Numbered from the stretch's first letter, positions 1-6,818 are shown. The stretch: 8,643 bases of DNA from an uncultured bacterium (GCA_937881155.1 CALGFI010000245.1:1-8643); one strand, 5' to 3'. The notes: generated by a model from the sequence alone, not told the origin. Made by a program: numbers and translations.

Positions 1-315
1 GCCTCGGCGTCCGCGGTTCGAACGGCCGGCCTCGAGGCCGACCCCAGCGGGTTCGTGAACTCGGACGTGCTCGCCGATCCGAACCTGCTCTTCCTCGGCG
101 ACGTCTTCGCCATACCGGCGTCATGGCCGTTCGCGAACGTGTTCAGCGTGGGCGACGTCCTCATCGCCGTCGGCGCTGCCTACTCGATCCACGCGACCTG
201 TGGGTCTCGACTGGTCCCCGCTCGGTTCCACCGCGTGCCGACGCCAACACTCGCGGCAGAGGATGGCTCGCCTAGTCGCTCGCCTTCGAGCCGCCCCAAT
301 CGTCCCGACCGGTGA
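1..315 (+). CDS. DUF5317-like membrane protein, C-terminal part (5' end outside window)
   Basis: Frame 1 is open from the first base and ends at TGA 313-315, leaving 104 visible residues. The stretch around residues 23-57 carries the run DPNLLFLGDVFAIP and then FANVFSVGDVLIAVGAA. From memory this closely resembles the conserved C-terminal end of DUF5317 proteins, which are small integral membrane proteins of unknown function found in Actinobacteria and clostridia. The hydrophobic segment after FSVGD would be the last membrane helix. It is followed by a polar Arg/Pro/Ser-rich tail of about 40 residues, longer than I expect for the family. The tail coding sequence overlaps the 3' end of npdG on the other strand by 44 bp. 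An internal ATG at 55 is not a credible start, because the family similarity continues upstream of it. The reading frame is certain; the family name rests on recalled motifs only. Confidence 0.7.
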   Translation, partial: ASASAVRTAGLEADPSGFVNSDVLADPNLLFLGDVFAIPASWPFANVFSVGDVLIAVGAAYSIHATCGSRLVPARFHRVPTPTLAAEDGSPSRSPSSRPNRPDR

Positions 316-973
316 TGCGGAACCCGCTGTCGTGGATGCCGTACTGGCGATTGATCGACACCAGGAGCGCCGTCATCGTCTCGGCGATCCGGGCCTGCGA
401 CAGCAGACCGCAGTCGACCCACCGGAGCCCCGGGATCCGTTCGACCAGCGCGCCCACGATCGTCTTCGCCTCCTGATCGTCGCCGCAGACGAGCACGTCA
501 CTCTCCATCGGTCTTTCGACGTCCATCAGCGCACGCGCCGAGATCGTGTGGAACCCCGCCGTCATCCGCGCTCCCTCGCCGACGATGGCCGCCGCTTGCT
601 CGGCCGCGGAACCGTGCCATGGACGGACCACGTGCCACGCTCTCCCGCCGACGGCGGTCGCCAGCGGGCTCGTCGCGTCCATGACCACGGCGCCGGCTCG
701 GAGGTGCTGCTTGATCGTGCGGTACGTCTCGGCCTGCCCCTCGAACGGGACGGTCACGATCACGGTGTCCGTCTGCGACACGGCGAGCTCGTTCGTCGTG
801 CCGACGACGTTCGCGCCCACCCCGAGCGCCTCGGCGGCGCGAGTCGCTGCGGCGGCGCCGCGTTCCTCCGACCGAGAGCCGATCACGACGCCCACGCCCG
901 CCTTTGTCAGGCGGAGCGCCAGTCCGAACCCCTCTTCCCCCGTGCCGCCGACGATCGCGACGTCCATCGTCAT
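272..973 (-). CDS. npdG: F420H2:NADP+ oxidoreductase (NADPH-dependent F420 reductase)
   Basis: This 233-residue cytosolic enzyme transfers hydride between reduced coenzyme F420 and NADP+. The N-terminus has a Rossmann motif of the family, GGTGEEGFG at residues 9-17. It is followed by a GSR at 32-34, the Ser/Arg pair that binds the NADP 2'-phosphate in archaeal FNO. VPF at 75-77, a DATSPL segment near 99-104, and C-terminal DCGLLSQARIAE and GIHDSGFRITG blocks also fit the NpdG/Fno family, as does the length. The start is ATG 971-973. A second ATG lies two codons in (965-967), no further in-frame start exists before an upstream stop, and there is no clear Shine-Dalgarno. The start codon directly abuts a repeated hairpin element (974-1030). 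The gene follows the mutase gene after a 66 bp gap on the same strand. Its last 44 bp overlap the convergent DUF5317-like gene. Its presence implies that the host makes F420. Confidence 0.92.
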   Translation of the reverse strand: MTMDVAIVGGTGEEGFGLALRLTKAGVGVVIGSRSEERGAAAATRAAEALGVGANVVGTTNELAVSQTDTVIVTVPFEGQAETYRTIKQHLRAGAVVMDATSPLATAVGGRAWHVVRPWHGSAAEQAAAIVGEGARMTAGFHTISARALMDVERPMESDVLVCGDDQEAKTIVGALVERIPGLRWVDCGLLSQARIAETMTALLVSINRQYGIHDSGFRITGRDDWGGSKASD

Positions 974-1030
974 GCGGGGGTCCGCACAACGTTCGCTTCG
1001 CTCACTGTGCTACCCCCCGCTCCCCCCTCA
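974..1030 (-). repeat. Leader repeat element, copy 1 (upstream of npdG)
   Basis: Read on the minus strand, this gap holds TGAGGGGGGAGCGGGGGG, then AGTGAGCGAAGCGAACG, then TGTGCGGACCCCCGC, and the npdG ATG follows at once. The 7 bp arms 974-980 and 1014-1020 pair perfectly. A 3x3 internal loop and a second 4 bp stem (984-987 with 1007-1010) follow, leaving a 19 nt loop. The same order of blocks recurs at 2631-2692 and 2716-2762. No T-run follows the hairpin in the minus direction, so a standard intrinsic terminator for the mutase gene is not supported. A leader or REP-like element fits better. The function is unknown. Confidence 0.65.
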
Positions 1031-1039
1031 CGGTGCCCG

Positions 1040-2620
1040 TCAATGAGGGCGGTACTCACCGAAGACGTCGCGCAGGACGTCTGACACCTCGCCGAGCGTC
1101 GCGCGTGCGCGGAGCGCCTCGCGCATCGCCGGCAGGACGTTGTCGGTCCCGGTTGCCGCGGCGCGAACGGCGCCGAGCGCGCGCTCCACGGACTCGGTGT
1201 CACGCTCCCGGCGAAGCCGTCGCAGGCGCTCGACCTGCGCGCCGACTTCCTCCTCGCCGATCCGTTGCAGCTCGACGGACGGCTCGCCGGGATCTTGGAA
1301 TCGATTCACGCCGACGACGACGCGCTCGCCCGACTCGATGCCCAGCTGGATGTGGAACGCCGACTCGTGGATCTCGTCCTGATAGAAGCCGGCCTCGATC
1401 GCGGCGACGGCACCGCCGAACCCTTCGATCTTGTCGAGGTAGGCGCGTGCGCGATCCTCGATCTCGTCGGTGAGCGCCTCGACGAAGTACGCACCGCCGA
1501 ACGGGTCGACGGCGTTCGCGACGCCGGTCTCGTACCCGATGATCTGCTGGGACCGGAGGGCTATCTTCGCTGCTCCCTCCGTGGGGAGCGCGAACGCCTC
1601 GTCGAACGAGTTCGTGTGCAGCGACTGCGTCCCACCGAGCACCGCGGCGAGCGCCTCGATCGCCGTCCGCACGATGTTGTTCTGGGGCTGCTGCGCGGTG
1701 AGCGTCGCTCCGCCGGTCTGCGTGTGGAACCGCAGCACCAGGCTGCGCGGATCCTTCGCGCCGAACCGCTCCGACATGATGCGCGCCCACATCCTGCGCG
1801 CCGCACGGAACTTCGCCACCTCCTCGAAGAAGTCCATGTGGCAGGCGAAGAAGAACGAGAGCCGCGGCGCGAACCGGTCGATGTCGAGGCCGGCCTGGAG
1901 CGCCGCCTGCACGTATGCGATGCCGTTCGCCAGCGTGAACGCGACCTCCTGCACCGCGGTCGCCCCCGCCTCGCGCATGTGGTAGCCGCTGATCGAGATC
2001 GTGTTCCATCGAGGGAGTCGCTCGCCGCAGTAGGCGAACAGGTCCGTAATCAGACGCATCGACGGCTTTGGCGGGTAGATGTACGTGCCGCGCGCCGCGT
2101 ACTCCTTCAACAGGTCGTTCTGCACGGTCCCAGACAGCGCGGCGGCGTCGAAGCCACGCTCCTCTGCGACGAGCTCGTACAGCACCAGCAGGATCGGAGC
2201 TGTCGCGTTGATCGTCATCGAGGTCGACACGCGATCGAGCGGAATGTCCTCGAGCAGTCGATGCATGTCATCGATCGAATCGATCGCCACGCCGGTCTTC
2301 CCGACCTCGCCCTCGGCGCGCGGATGATCCGAATCGAGTCCCATCTGCGTCGGCAGGTCGAACGCGACCGACAGCCCGGTCTGCCCGTGTTCGAGCAAGT
2401 AGCGGAAACGCCGATTCGTCTCGCCGGCGGTCCCCATACCCGCGTACTGGCGCATGGTCCACAGACGCCGTCGGTACATGCTCGGGTGGATCCCGCGCGT
2501 GAACGGCGGCGAACCGGGTGCGCCGATATCCGCGTCGAGATCGTTCCCCTCGAGATCCTCGGGCCCGTAGACGTCGCGGAGCTCGATCCCGGACGTGGTC
2601 TCGCGCCGAGTCTCGGTCAT
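1040..2620 (-). CDS. Methylmalonyl-CoA-mutase-type acyl-CoA mutase, large (substrate-binding) subunit
   Basis: This 526-residue protein is the TIM-barrel part of a B12-dependent acyl-CoA mutase. It lacks the C-terminal cobalamin-binding domain (no DxHxxG region), as in other split large subunits such as IcmA, HcmA and archaeal McmA1. Conserved blocks are [10 protein letters not shown] (40-49), MRQYAG (56-61), [13 protein letters not shown] (82-94), [18 protein letters not shown] (97-114), QNDLLKEY (167-174), [12 protein letters not shown] (209-220) and [14 protein letters not shown] near two-thirds. Residues equivalent to the carboxylate-binding Tyr89 and Arg207 of Propionibacterium MCM are Tyr59 and Arg177, and His244 is His214. 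This favours methylmalonyl-CoA or a similar carboxylated substrate over isobutyryl-CoA, where Phe and Gln occur. Ethylmalonyl-CoA mutase also keeps the Arg but differs around SYHLQ. The likely role is (R)-methylmalonyl-CoA/succinyl-CoA interconversion. The small subunit and a MeaB-type chaperone are not in view. The start ATG has a strong AAGGAG (2626-2631). Confidence 0.88.
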   Translation of the reverse strand: MTETRRETTSGIELRDVYGPEDLEGNDLDADIGAPGSPPFTRGIHPSMYRRRLWTMRQYAGMGTAGETNRRFRYLLEHGQTGLSVAFDLPTQMGLDSDHPRAEGEVGKTGVAIDSIDDMHRLLEDIPLDRVSTSMTINATAPILLVLYELVAEERGFDAAALSGTVQNDLLKEYAARGTYIYPPKPSMRLITDLFAYCGERLPRWNTISISGYHMREAGATAVQEVAFTLANGIAYVQAALQAGLDIDRFAPRLSFFFACHMDFFEEVAKFRAARRMWARIMSERFGAKDPRSLVLRFHTQTGGATLTAQQPQNNIVRTAIEALAAVLGGTQSLHTNSFDEAFALPTEGAAKIALRSQQIIGYETGVANAVDPFGGAYFVEALTDEIEDRARAYLDKIEGFGGAVAAIEAGFYQDEIHESAFHIQLGIESGERVVVGVNRFQDPGEPSVELQRIGEEEVGAQVERLRRLRRERDTESVERALGAVRAAATGTDNVLPAMREALRARATLGEVSDVLRDVFGEYRPH

Positions 2621-2625
2621 CTGCT

Positions 2626-2631
2626 CTCCTT
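2626..2631 (-). promoter_or_regulatory. Ribosome binding site of the mutase gene
   Basis: Minus-strand AAGGAG lies five bases from the ATG at 2618-2620. It fixes the start of the mutase gene. Its first base is also the outermost paired base of the hairpin at 2631-2684, so folding of the leader could affect ribosome access. Confidence 0.75.
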
Positions 2632-2692
2632 GCGGGGGACTACGTTCGCTCGCATCCGCTCGCTCACTGCTTGAGTCCCCCGCACCCCCTCC
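2631..2692 (-). repeat. Leader repeat element, copy 2 (upstream of the mutase gene)
   Basis: On the minus strand this reads GGAGGGGGTGCGGGGG, a spacer, AGTGAGCGAGCGG, GAGCGAACG, and then AGTCCCCCGCA just before the ribosome binding site. The arms 2631-2641 and 2674-2684 form a perfect 11 bp stem around a 32 nt loop. It shares its block order, central GAGCGA motifs and orientation relative to the start codon with copy 1. It carries about 9 extra bases in the loop compared with copy 1. Copies 1 and 2 are direct repeats on either side of the mutase gene. Confidence 0.7.
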
Positions 2693-2698
2693 AGCGTA
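2693..2698 (-). promoter_or_regulatory. Possible -10 box for the mutase gene (TACGCT)
   Basis: Minus-strand TACGCT fits the actinobacterial TANNNT -10 pattern. It lies just upstream of repeat copy 2, so a transcript starting 6-7 bases downstream would begin at the first G-run of the element. No convincing -35 box is seen. This is a short degenerate motif and is offered as inference only. Confidence 0.3.
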
Positions 2699-2703
2699 AC
2701 GGG

Positions 2704-2709
2704 TAGCAT
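2704..2709 (+). promoter_or_regulatory. Possible -10 box for the methyltransferase/sdh direction (TAGCAT)
   Basis: TAGCAT fits TANNNT and lies a few bases upstream of the G-run that opens repeat copy 3. It is only 5 bp from the opposing TACGCT box. If both are used, the two promoters would compete for the same DNA. No clear -35 box is visible. Inference from position and a weak motif. Confidence 0.3.
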
Positions 2710-2715
2710 CGCGAC

Positions 2716-2762
2716 GGGGGTGATGGGGGCCCGCGGAGCGAAGCGATCGATGTGCGAACCCC
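2716..2762 (+). repeat. Leader repeat element, copy 3 (upstream of the methyltransferase gene)
   Basis: The plus strand reads GGGGGTGATGGGGG, then GGAGCGAAGCGATCGATG, then TGCGAACCCC, with the ATG at 2770 shortly after. GAGCGAAGCGA and TGTGCG followed by A, CCCC are shared with copy 1 on the other strand. The pairing is weaker than in the other copies. Four base pairs join 2725-2728 to 2759-2762, and after a small internal loop three more join 2732-2734 to 2754-2756. The order and sense relative to the start codon match copies 1 and 2. Confidence 0.6.
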
Positions 2763-2769
2763 GGAGCAG

Positions 2770-3402
2770 ATGGACGTCGTCGATCCGCGTATCGAGGAGT
2801 ACATGCGGACGCTCCTCACCCGGTACGACGAACCGACGTTGCTCGAGATGGAGACGTACGCCGCCGAGCGCAACTTTCCCATCGTCGACCGGCTCGTCGG
2901 CGTCACCCTCGAGCTGCACGCCCGTTCGATCGGCGCCCGACGCGTCTTCGAGCTCGGTTCCGGCTTCGGCTACTCGGCGTACTGGTTCGCACGCGCCGTC
3001 GGTTCCGGCGGGGAGGTCCACTGCACCGACGGTGACCCGAAGAACGAGCCGAGGGCGATCGAGTACCTCTCGCGAGCCGGCCTGGCGGACCCGGTCCGCT
3101 GGCATGTCGGCGACGCGCTCCAGAGCTTCGCGGACGTCGACGGCGAGTTCGACGTCGTCTTCAGCGACATCGACAAGCACGAGTACCCCGACGCGTGGCG
3201 CGCGGTTCGCGACCGGATCCGGGTCGGCGGCCTGTACCTGTGCGACAACACCCTGTCCTACGGCGGAGGATCCGTCCTCACCGAAGGCGAGTGGCCGGCA
3301 GCGATCCGGGAGCACAACGCGTTGATCGCGGAGGACGAGCGCTACGTTTCGGTGATCAACCCGACGCGCCAGGGCGTGCTCGTTGCCATGCGTACGGTCT
3401 GA
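2770..3402 (+). CDS. Class I SAM-dependent O-methyltransferase (Methyltransf_3 / COMT-like)
   Basis: This soluble methyltransferase of 210 residues has the SAM-binding motif [11 protein letters not shown] at 60-69. An acidic residue pair after the second strand (CTDGD, about 85-89) follows. The divalent-metal site of catechol/caffeoyl-CoA O-methyltransferases is present: Asp133 in [12 protein letters not shown], then Asp159-Asn160 in LCDNTLSYG. It should therefore methylate a hydroxyl on a small, probably phenolic or catecholic substrate, but the substrate cannot be told. I chose ATG 2770 with GGAG at 2763-2766, although the 3-base spacing is short. The alternative GTG 2752 would add six residues, but it lies inside repeat copy 3, at a place that is noncoding in front of npdG. 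Divergent from the mutase gene and 26 bp ahead of sdhC, it may be co-transcribed with sdh. It has no obvious role in the TCA cycle. Confidence 0.85.
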   Translation: MDVVDPRIEEYMRTLLTRYDEPTLLEMETYAAERNFPIVDRLVGVTLELHARSIGARRVFELGSGFGYSAYWFARAVGSGGEVHCTDGDPKNEPRAIEYLSRAGLADPVRWHVGDALQSFADVDGEFDVVFSDIDKHEYPDAWRAVRDRIRVGGLYLCDNTLSYGGGSVLTEGEWPAAIREHNALIAEDERYVSVINPTRQGVLVAMRTV

Positions 3403-3428
3403 ACGGCGCTAGTCTGAGGGAAGCATCC

Positions 3429-3830
3429 ATGGCCAAACGAAGGGCTGACGTCGGCACGCTCTACAAGGGCAGTCCCGGCCAATGGTCGTGGCTCGCGCAC
3501 AGGATCACCGGACTCGCCGTCACCCTGTTCTTGTTCGCGCACGTGGTCGATACCGCGGTCGTCGGGTGGGGGCCCGACGCCTACAACCGGGTGACCGAGG
3601 TCTACCACAACTGGGTCGTGCGAGTGCTCGAGCTCGGTCTCGTCGCGGCCGTGCTGTACCACGCGATCAACGGCACGAAGATCATGGTGTTCGACTTCTG
3701 GCCGTCGACCGCTCGGTACATGAAGCCGATCTCGGCCGCATCGACGGTTTTGTTCCTGGGCAGCATGGTCCCGATCACCTGGATCATGGGTCGCGAGATC
3801 CTCAACCTCGCCCTCGGGTGGGACCTGTGA
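3429..3830 (+). CDS. sdhC: Succinate dehydrogenase cytochrome b556 membrane anchor subunit C
   Basis: This 133-residue integral membrane subunit of complex II helps bind heme b and the quinone. Three hydrophobic helices are visible at about 24-45, 62-88 and 101-121. The family signature SWLAHRITG at 20-28 keeps the Ser and Arg that line the quinone site in E. coli SdhC (Ser27, Arg31). His78 in YHAINGTKIMVFDF sits where the axial heme histidine lies (E. coli His84). The start ATG 3429 follows GAGG at 3416-3419 with 9-base spacing. The same frame stays open far upstream, but that part is a shadow of the methyltransferase gene. The stop overlaps the sdhD start. A TAGTCT at 3410-3415 resembles a -10 box, but it lies too close to the ribosome site to judge. 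Confidence 0.92.
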   Translation: MAKRRADVGTLYKGSPGQWSWLAHRITGLAVTLFLFAHVVDTAVVGWGPDAYNRVTEVYHNWVVRVLELGLVAAVLYHAINGTKIMVFDFWPSTARYMKPISAASTVLFLGSMVPITWIMGREILNLALGWDL

Positions 3831-4273
3831 GCGTCGAGACGCGCGCCGGAAGGTCACCGGCCATTCCGCCCGGTCGGGGCGCGGAGGTTCGGCGCCGCGA
3901 TCGTCCCGCGGGCGGGTTCGAGCTCTGGTCCTGGTTGTTCATGCGCGTGAGCGGCGTCGCGCTGCTCGGGCTCGCCGTCGGCCACGTCCTCATCATGCAC
4001 GTGCTCGACGAGGGCGTTTCGCGCGTCAACTTCGAGTTCGTGCAGCTCCGCTGGGAGAGCCCGTTCTGGCGCACATGGGACTGGGCGCTCCTGGTCCTCG
4101 CGCTCCTCCACGGCATCAACGGACTGCGTGTGACGGTGCAGGACTACGTCCGCTGGCCCGGCGCGCGATTCGCGCTGAACGTCCTGTTCGCGCTCACCGG
4201 ATTCCTCCTGTTCGTCCTCGGAACGGTCATCGTGTTCACGTTCGATCCGAACGCTTGGCCTCGCACGTCCTGA
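3827..4273 (+). CDS. sdhD: Succinate dehydrogenase membrane anchor subunit D
   Basis: This 148-residue second membrane anchor of complex II starts at GTG 3827 and overlaps the sdhC stop in a GTGA, which indicates translational coupling. An N-terminal polar, Arg-rich region of about 30 residues precedes [13 protein letters not shown] (31-43), a block I recall from mycobacterial SdhD. Three helices follow, at about 38-60, 86-104 and 115-139. His53 and His58 lie in the first helix. His95, in LLHGINGLR, is the likely axial heme ligand. The [11 protein letters not shown] and SPFWRTWDW segments between helices also match actinobacterial SdhD. The same frame is open upstream of 3827, but that part is antisense or shadow of sdhC. 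A weak GGTGGGA precedes the start. Confidence 0.92.
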   Translation: MSVETRAGRSPAIPPGRGAEVRRRDRPAGGFELWSWLFMRVSGVALLGLAVGHVLIMHVLDEGVSRVNFEFVQLRWESPFWRTWDWALLVLALLHGINGLRVTVQDYVRWPGARFALNVLFALTGFLLFVLGTVIVFTFDPNAWPRTS

Positions 4274-4277
4274 CGAC

Positions 4278-6014
4278 ATGACGACCGTCCACACGTACGA
4301 CGCCGTGATCGTCGGCGCGGGGGGAGCCGGACTCCGCGCGGCGATCGAGGCGGCCGACCGCGTCCGCACCGCAGTCATCTCGAAGCTGTACCCGACGCGC
4401 TCCCACACCGGCACCGCGCAGGGCGGGATGTGTGCGGCGCTGGCGAACGTCGAGGAGGACTACCCCGAGTGGCACGCGTTCGACACGGTGAAGGGCGGCG
4501 ACTACCTCGTCGACCAGCCGGCGGCGCAGCTCATGACCGAAGAGGCCGTCGACGCCGTCTACCAGCTCGAGCACTGGGGGCTGCCGTTCAACCGAACGCC
4601 CGAGGGTCGGATCGATCAGCGGCGCTTCGGCGGTCATACGCGCAACCACGGTGAGGCGCCGGTACGGCGCGCGTGCTACGCGGCCGATCGAACCGGCCAC
4701 ATGATCTTGCAGACGCTGTACCAGCAGTGCGTCAAGCGCGACGTTCGATTCTTCAACGAGTTCTACGTGCTCGACCAGCTGCTCTCAGACGGCCGATGCG
4801 CCGGGGTCGTCGCGTACGAGCTTGCGACCGGCGAGATCCACGTGTTCCGCGCGAAATCGGTGCTGTACGCGACCGGCGGGTACGGCCGGATTTTCAAGGT
4901 GAGCTCGAACGCGCACACGCTTACCGGCGACGGTCCTGCGGTGCTGTTCCGCCGCGGCATCCCCCTGCAGGACATGGAGTTCTTCCAGTTCCATCCGACC
5001 GGCGTGTACAAGCTCGGCATCCTGCTGTCCGAGGCGGTGCGCGGCGAAGGCGGCATCCTCGTCAACTCCGAGGGCGAGCGGTTTATGGAGCGCTATGCAC
5101 CGACCGTGAAAGACCTCGCTCCGAGAGACCTCGTGTCCCGCGCGATCTACCAGGAGATCAAGGAAGGACGCGGCGTCGGGCCCCGACGCGACGCGGTGTA
5201 CCTTGACGTTCGGCACCTTCCACACGATGTGATCGAGGAGAAGCTGCCGGACGTAACGGAGTTCGCGCGGGTGTACCTCGGCGTGGAGCCCACGCGAGAG
5301 CCGGTGCCGATCCAGCCGACGGCGCACTACGCCATGGGCGGGATCCCCACCAACACCGACGCCCAGGTCGTCGTGGGCGAGGAGGAGACGCCGGTTCCGG
5401 GCCTGTACGCGGCCGGCGAGTGTGCGTGCGTCAGCGTCCACGGAGCCAACCGCCTCGGGACCAACTCGCTGCTCGACATCGTCGTGTTCGGGCGTCGTGG
5501 TGGACTCCACATGAGCGAGTTCGCGGGCGACGCAGACCTACCGGACCTGCCCGACGCCCCGGACGTGCGGGTACACGAGACGATCGACGGGCTGCTGAAC
5601 CGGCCCGAGGGCGCGAACGCCGCCGACATCCGCGGCGAGCTCCAAGAGCAGATGTTCGACTTGGCGTTCGTGGTGCGTTCGGAGACAAGCCTGCGGAAGA
5701 TGGCCGACGTCCTCGCCGGGCTGCGCGAACGGTACGAACGGGTCTTCGTTCAGGACACCGGCAAGACCTTCAACACGGAGCTCACCGAGGTCATCGAGCT
5801 GGGCTTCATGCTGGACTGCGCGGACGCGCTCGTCGCGGCGGCCCTCGCTCGGGACGAGAGCCGGGGCGGCCATTATCGCGAGGACCATCCGCTCCGCGAC
5901 GACGCGAACTGGCTGAAGCACTCGCTCGCGTACCGCCAGGCGGACGGCTCGATCAAGCTGGAGACCAAGCCGGTGAAGCTCGGGCCGTACATCCCGATGG
6001 AGCGCAAGTACTGA
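4278..6014 (+). CDS. sdhA: Succinate dehydrogenase flavoprotein subunit A
   Basis: This 578-residue catalytic subunit oxidises succinate to fumarate on a covalently bound FAD at the cytoplasmic face of complex II. The dinucleotide-binding GAGGAG is at 13-18. [10 protein letters not shown] at 41-50 holds His43, the residue that carries the covalent FAD. Active-site residues are all present: His239 in FHPTG, Arg283 in LAPRDLVSR, His350 in AHYAMGG and Arg392 in [10 protein letters not shown]. These correspond to E. coli His242, Arg286, His354 and Arg399. The C-terminal helical domain and the usual end ([11 protein letters not shown]) are intact. ATG 4278 follows the sdhD stop by 4 bases and has no clear ribosome site, so translation probably depends on coupling to sdhD. 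Fumarate reductase is a chemical alternative, but the two separate anchors and the order C-D-A-B favour succinate dehydrogenase. Confidence 0.97.
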   Translation: MTTVHTYDAVIVGAGGAGLRAAIEAADRVRTAVISKLYPTRSHTGTAQGGMCAALANVEEDYPEWHAFDTVKGGDYLVDQPAAQLMTEEAVDAVYQLEHWGLPFNRTPEGRIDQRRFGGHTRNHGEAPVRRACYAADRTGHMILQTLYQQCVKRDVRFFNEFYVLDQLLSDGRCAGVVAYELATGEIHVFRAKSVLYATGGYGRIFKVSSNAHTLTGDGPAVLFRRGIPLQDMEFFQFHPTGVYKLGILLSEAVRGEGGILVNSEGERFMERYAPTVKDLAPRDLVSRAIYQEIKEGRGVGPRRDAVYLDVRHLPHDVIEEKLPDVTEFARVYLGVEPTREPVPIQPTAHYAMGGIPTNTDAQVVVGEEETPVPGLYAAGECACVSVHGANRLGTNSLLDIVVFGRRGGLHMSEFAGDADLPDLPDAPDVRVHETIDGLLNRPEGANAADIRGELQEQMFDLAFVVRSETSLRKMADVLAGLRERYERVFVQDTGKTFNTELTEVIELGFMLDCADALVAAALARDESRGGHYREDHPLRDDANWLKHSLAYRQADGSIKLETKPVKLGPYIPMERKY

Positions 6015-6787
6015 TGGACGACGGCAACGGTCTCGGCGACGTCCTGGAGGCATCCGACCGCCGCGCGGCCGGCGCAGGTGGACGGGTCACGCTGACGCTC
6101 AGGATCCGCCGCTACAACCCCGAGACCCGCGGCCAGGAATCGTGGTGGGACGAGTTCACCATCGAGAGCGAACCGGACGACCGGCTGCTCGACGCGCTTC
6201 ACCATGTGAAGTGGTACCTGGACGGAACGTTGGCGCTTCGACGTTCGTGCGCCCACGGGATCTGCGGCTCCGACGCGATGATGATCAACGGGCGGAACGC
6301 CCTGGCGTGCAAGGTCATCGTTCGCGACGTGGCGCCGCGCGTCACCGTCGAACCGATCCGCGGGCTCCCGGTGCTGAAGGACCTCATCGTCGACATGGAG
6401 CCGTTCTTCGCCGGGTATCGGTCCGTGCTGCCGTACCTGATCAACGACTCCGGCGAACCGGAGAAGGAACGCCTCCAGTCCCCCGAGGAACGGCACCGGT
6501 ACGACGACACCACCAAATGCATCCTGTGCGCGGCGTGCACGACGTCGTGTCCGATCTTCTGGGGTGACGAGGAGTACGTCGGCCCCGCCGCGATCGTCAA
6601 TGCCCACCGGTTCGTCTACGACTCGCGCGACGAGGGCGGGAGGCGGCGCCTCGAGATCCTCGCCGAGAAGAACGGCGTGTTCCGCTGCCGGACAACGTTC
6701 AACTGCACGGACGCCTGCCCACGCGGGATCGAGGTCACGAAGGCGATCCAGGACGTGAAACGCTCGATCCTGTTCGACCGGTTCTAG
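6014..6787 (+). CDS. sdhB: Succinate dehydrogenase iron-sulfur subunit B
   Basis: This 257-residue electron-transfer subunit passes electrons from FAD to the quinone site through three clusters. The [2Fe-2S] ligands are Cys79, Cys84, Asp87 and Cys99, with Asp at the third position as in E. coli. The [4Fe-4S] ligands are Cys169, Cys172, Cys175 and Cys235. The [3Fe-4S] ligands are Cys179, Cys225 and Cys231. Trp183 in CPIFW matches the quinone-site Trp of SdhB. The ATG shares its A with the sdhA stop codon (TGATG), so the two are coupled. A GGAG at 5999-6002 lies upstream. The first 24 residues form a polar extension before the conserved VTLTLRIRRYNPE, and no better internal start is seen. Long open frame upstream of 6014 is shadow inside sdhA. 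Confidence 0.96.
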   Translation: MDDGNGLGDVLEASDRRAAGAGGRVTLTLRIRRYNPETRGQESWWDEFTIESEPDDRLLDALHHVKWYLDGTLALRRSCAHGICGSDAMMINGRNALACKVIVRDVAPRVTVEPIRGLPVLKDLIVDMEPFFAGYRSVLPYLINDSGEPEKERLQSPEERHRYDDTTKCILCAACTTSCPIFWGDEEYVGPAAIVNAHRFVYDSRDEGGRRRLEILAEKNGVFRCRTTFNCTDACPRGIEVTKAIQDVKRSILFDRF

Positions 6788-6805
6788 CCCGGCCGTCGCG
6801 GCGGA

Positions 6806-6811
6806 TAGGGT
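6806..6811 (+). promoter_or_regulatory. Possible -10 box upstream of idh (TAGGGT)
   Basis: TAGGGT fits TANNNT and ends 7 bases before the idh ATG. That spacing is typical of leaderless actinobacterial transcripts that start at or next to the initiation codon. The same bases include AGGG (6807-6810), which could simply be the ribosome binding site at 8-base spacing. The two readings cannot be separated from sequence alone. Confidence 0.3.
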
Positions 6812-6818
6812 CGAGTCC

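Noticed and set aside
974..1020. Intrinsic terminator of the mutase gene
   Set aside because: The hairpin lies 20 bp past the stop, but no T-run follows on the minus strand and the npdG ATG begins immediately after it. The same structure also occurs in front of two other genes.
200..1084. A 294-residue plus-strand open frame opposite npdG
   Set aside because: It is extremely Arg- and His-rich with no family motifs, and it is antisense to npdG, which has a full set of conserved blocks.
1265..2674. A 469-residue open frame on the plus strand, opposite the mutase gene
   Set aside because: It lies wholly antisense to a clearly conserved gene. Its composition is Arg-, Glu- and Leu-rich without any recognisable domain, as expected for a shadow frame in GC-rich DNA.
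2677..2729. G-quadruplex formed by the G-runs of the leaders
   Set aside because: On any one strand each leader copy offers only two or three good G-runs at close spacing. The C-run hairpin explains the pattern better.
2617..3315. A 232-residue minus-strand frame over the divergent region and the methyltransferase gene
   Set aside because: It runs through repeat copies 2 and 3 and is antisense to a conserved methyltransferase. No recognisable motifs.
3403..3428. A fourth leader copy in front of sdhC
   Set aside because: The 26 bp gap has a TAGTCT box and a GAGG ribosome site, but no G-run/C-run pair and no GAGCGA block.
5420..6013. Upstream extension of the sdhB frame into sdhA
   Set aside because: The translated extension is Arg/Pro-rich shadow sequence. 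The coupled ATG at 6014 matches the family start.
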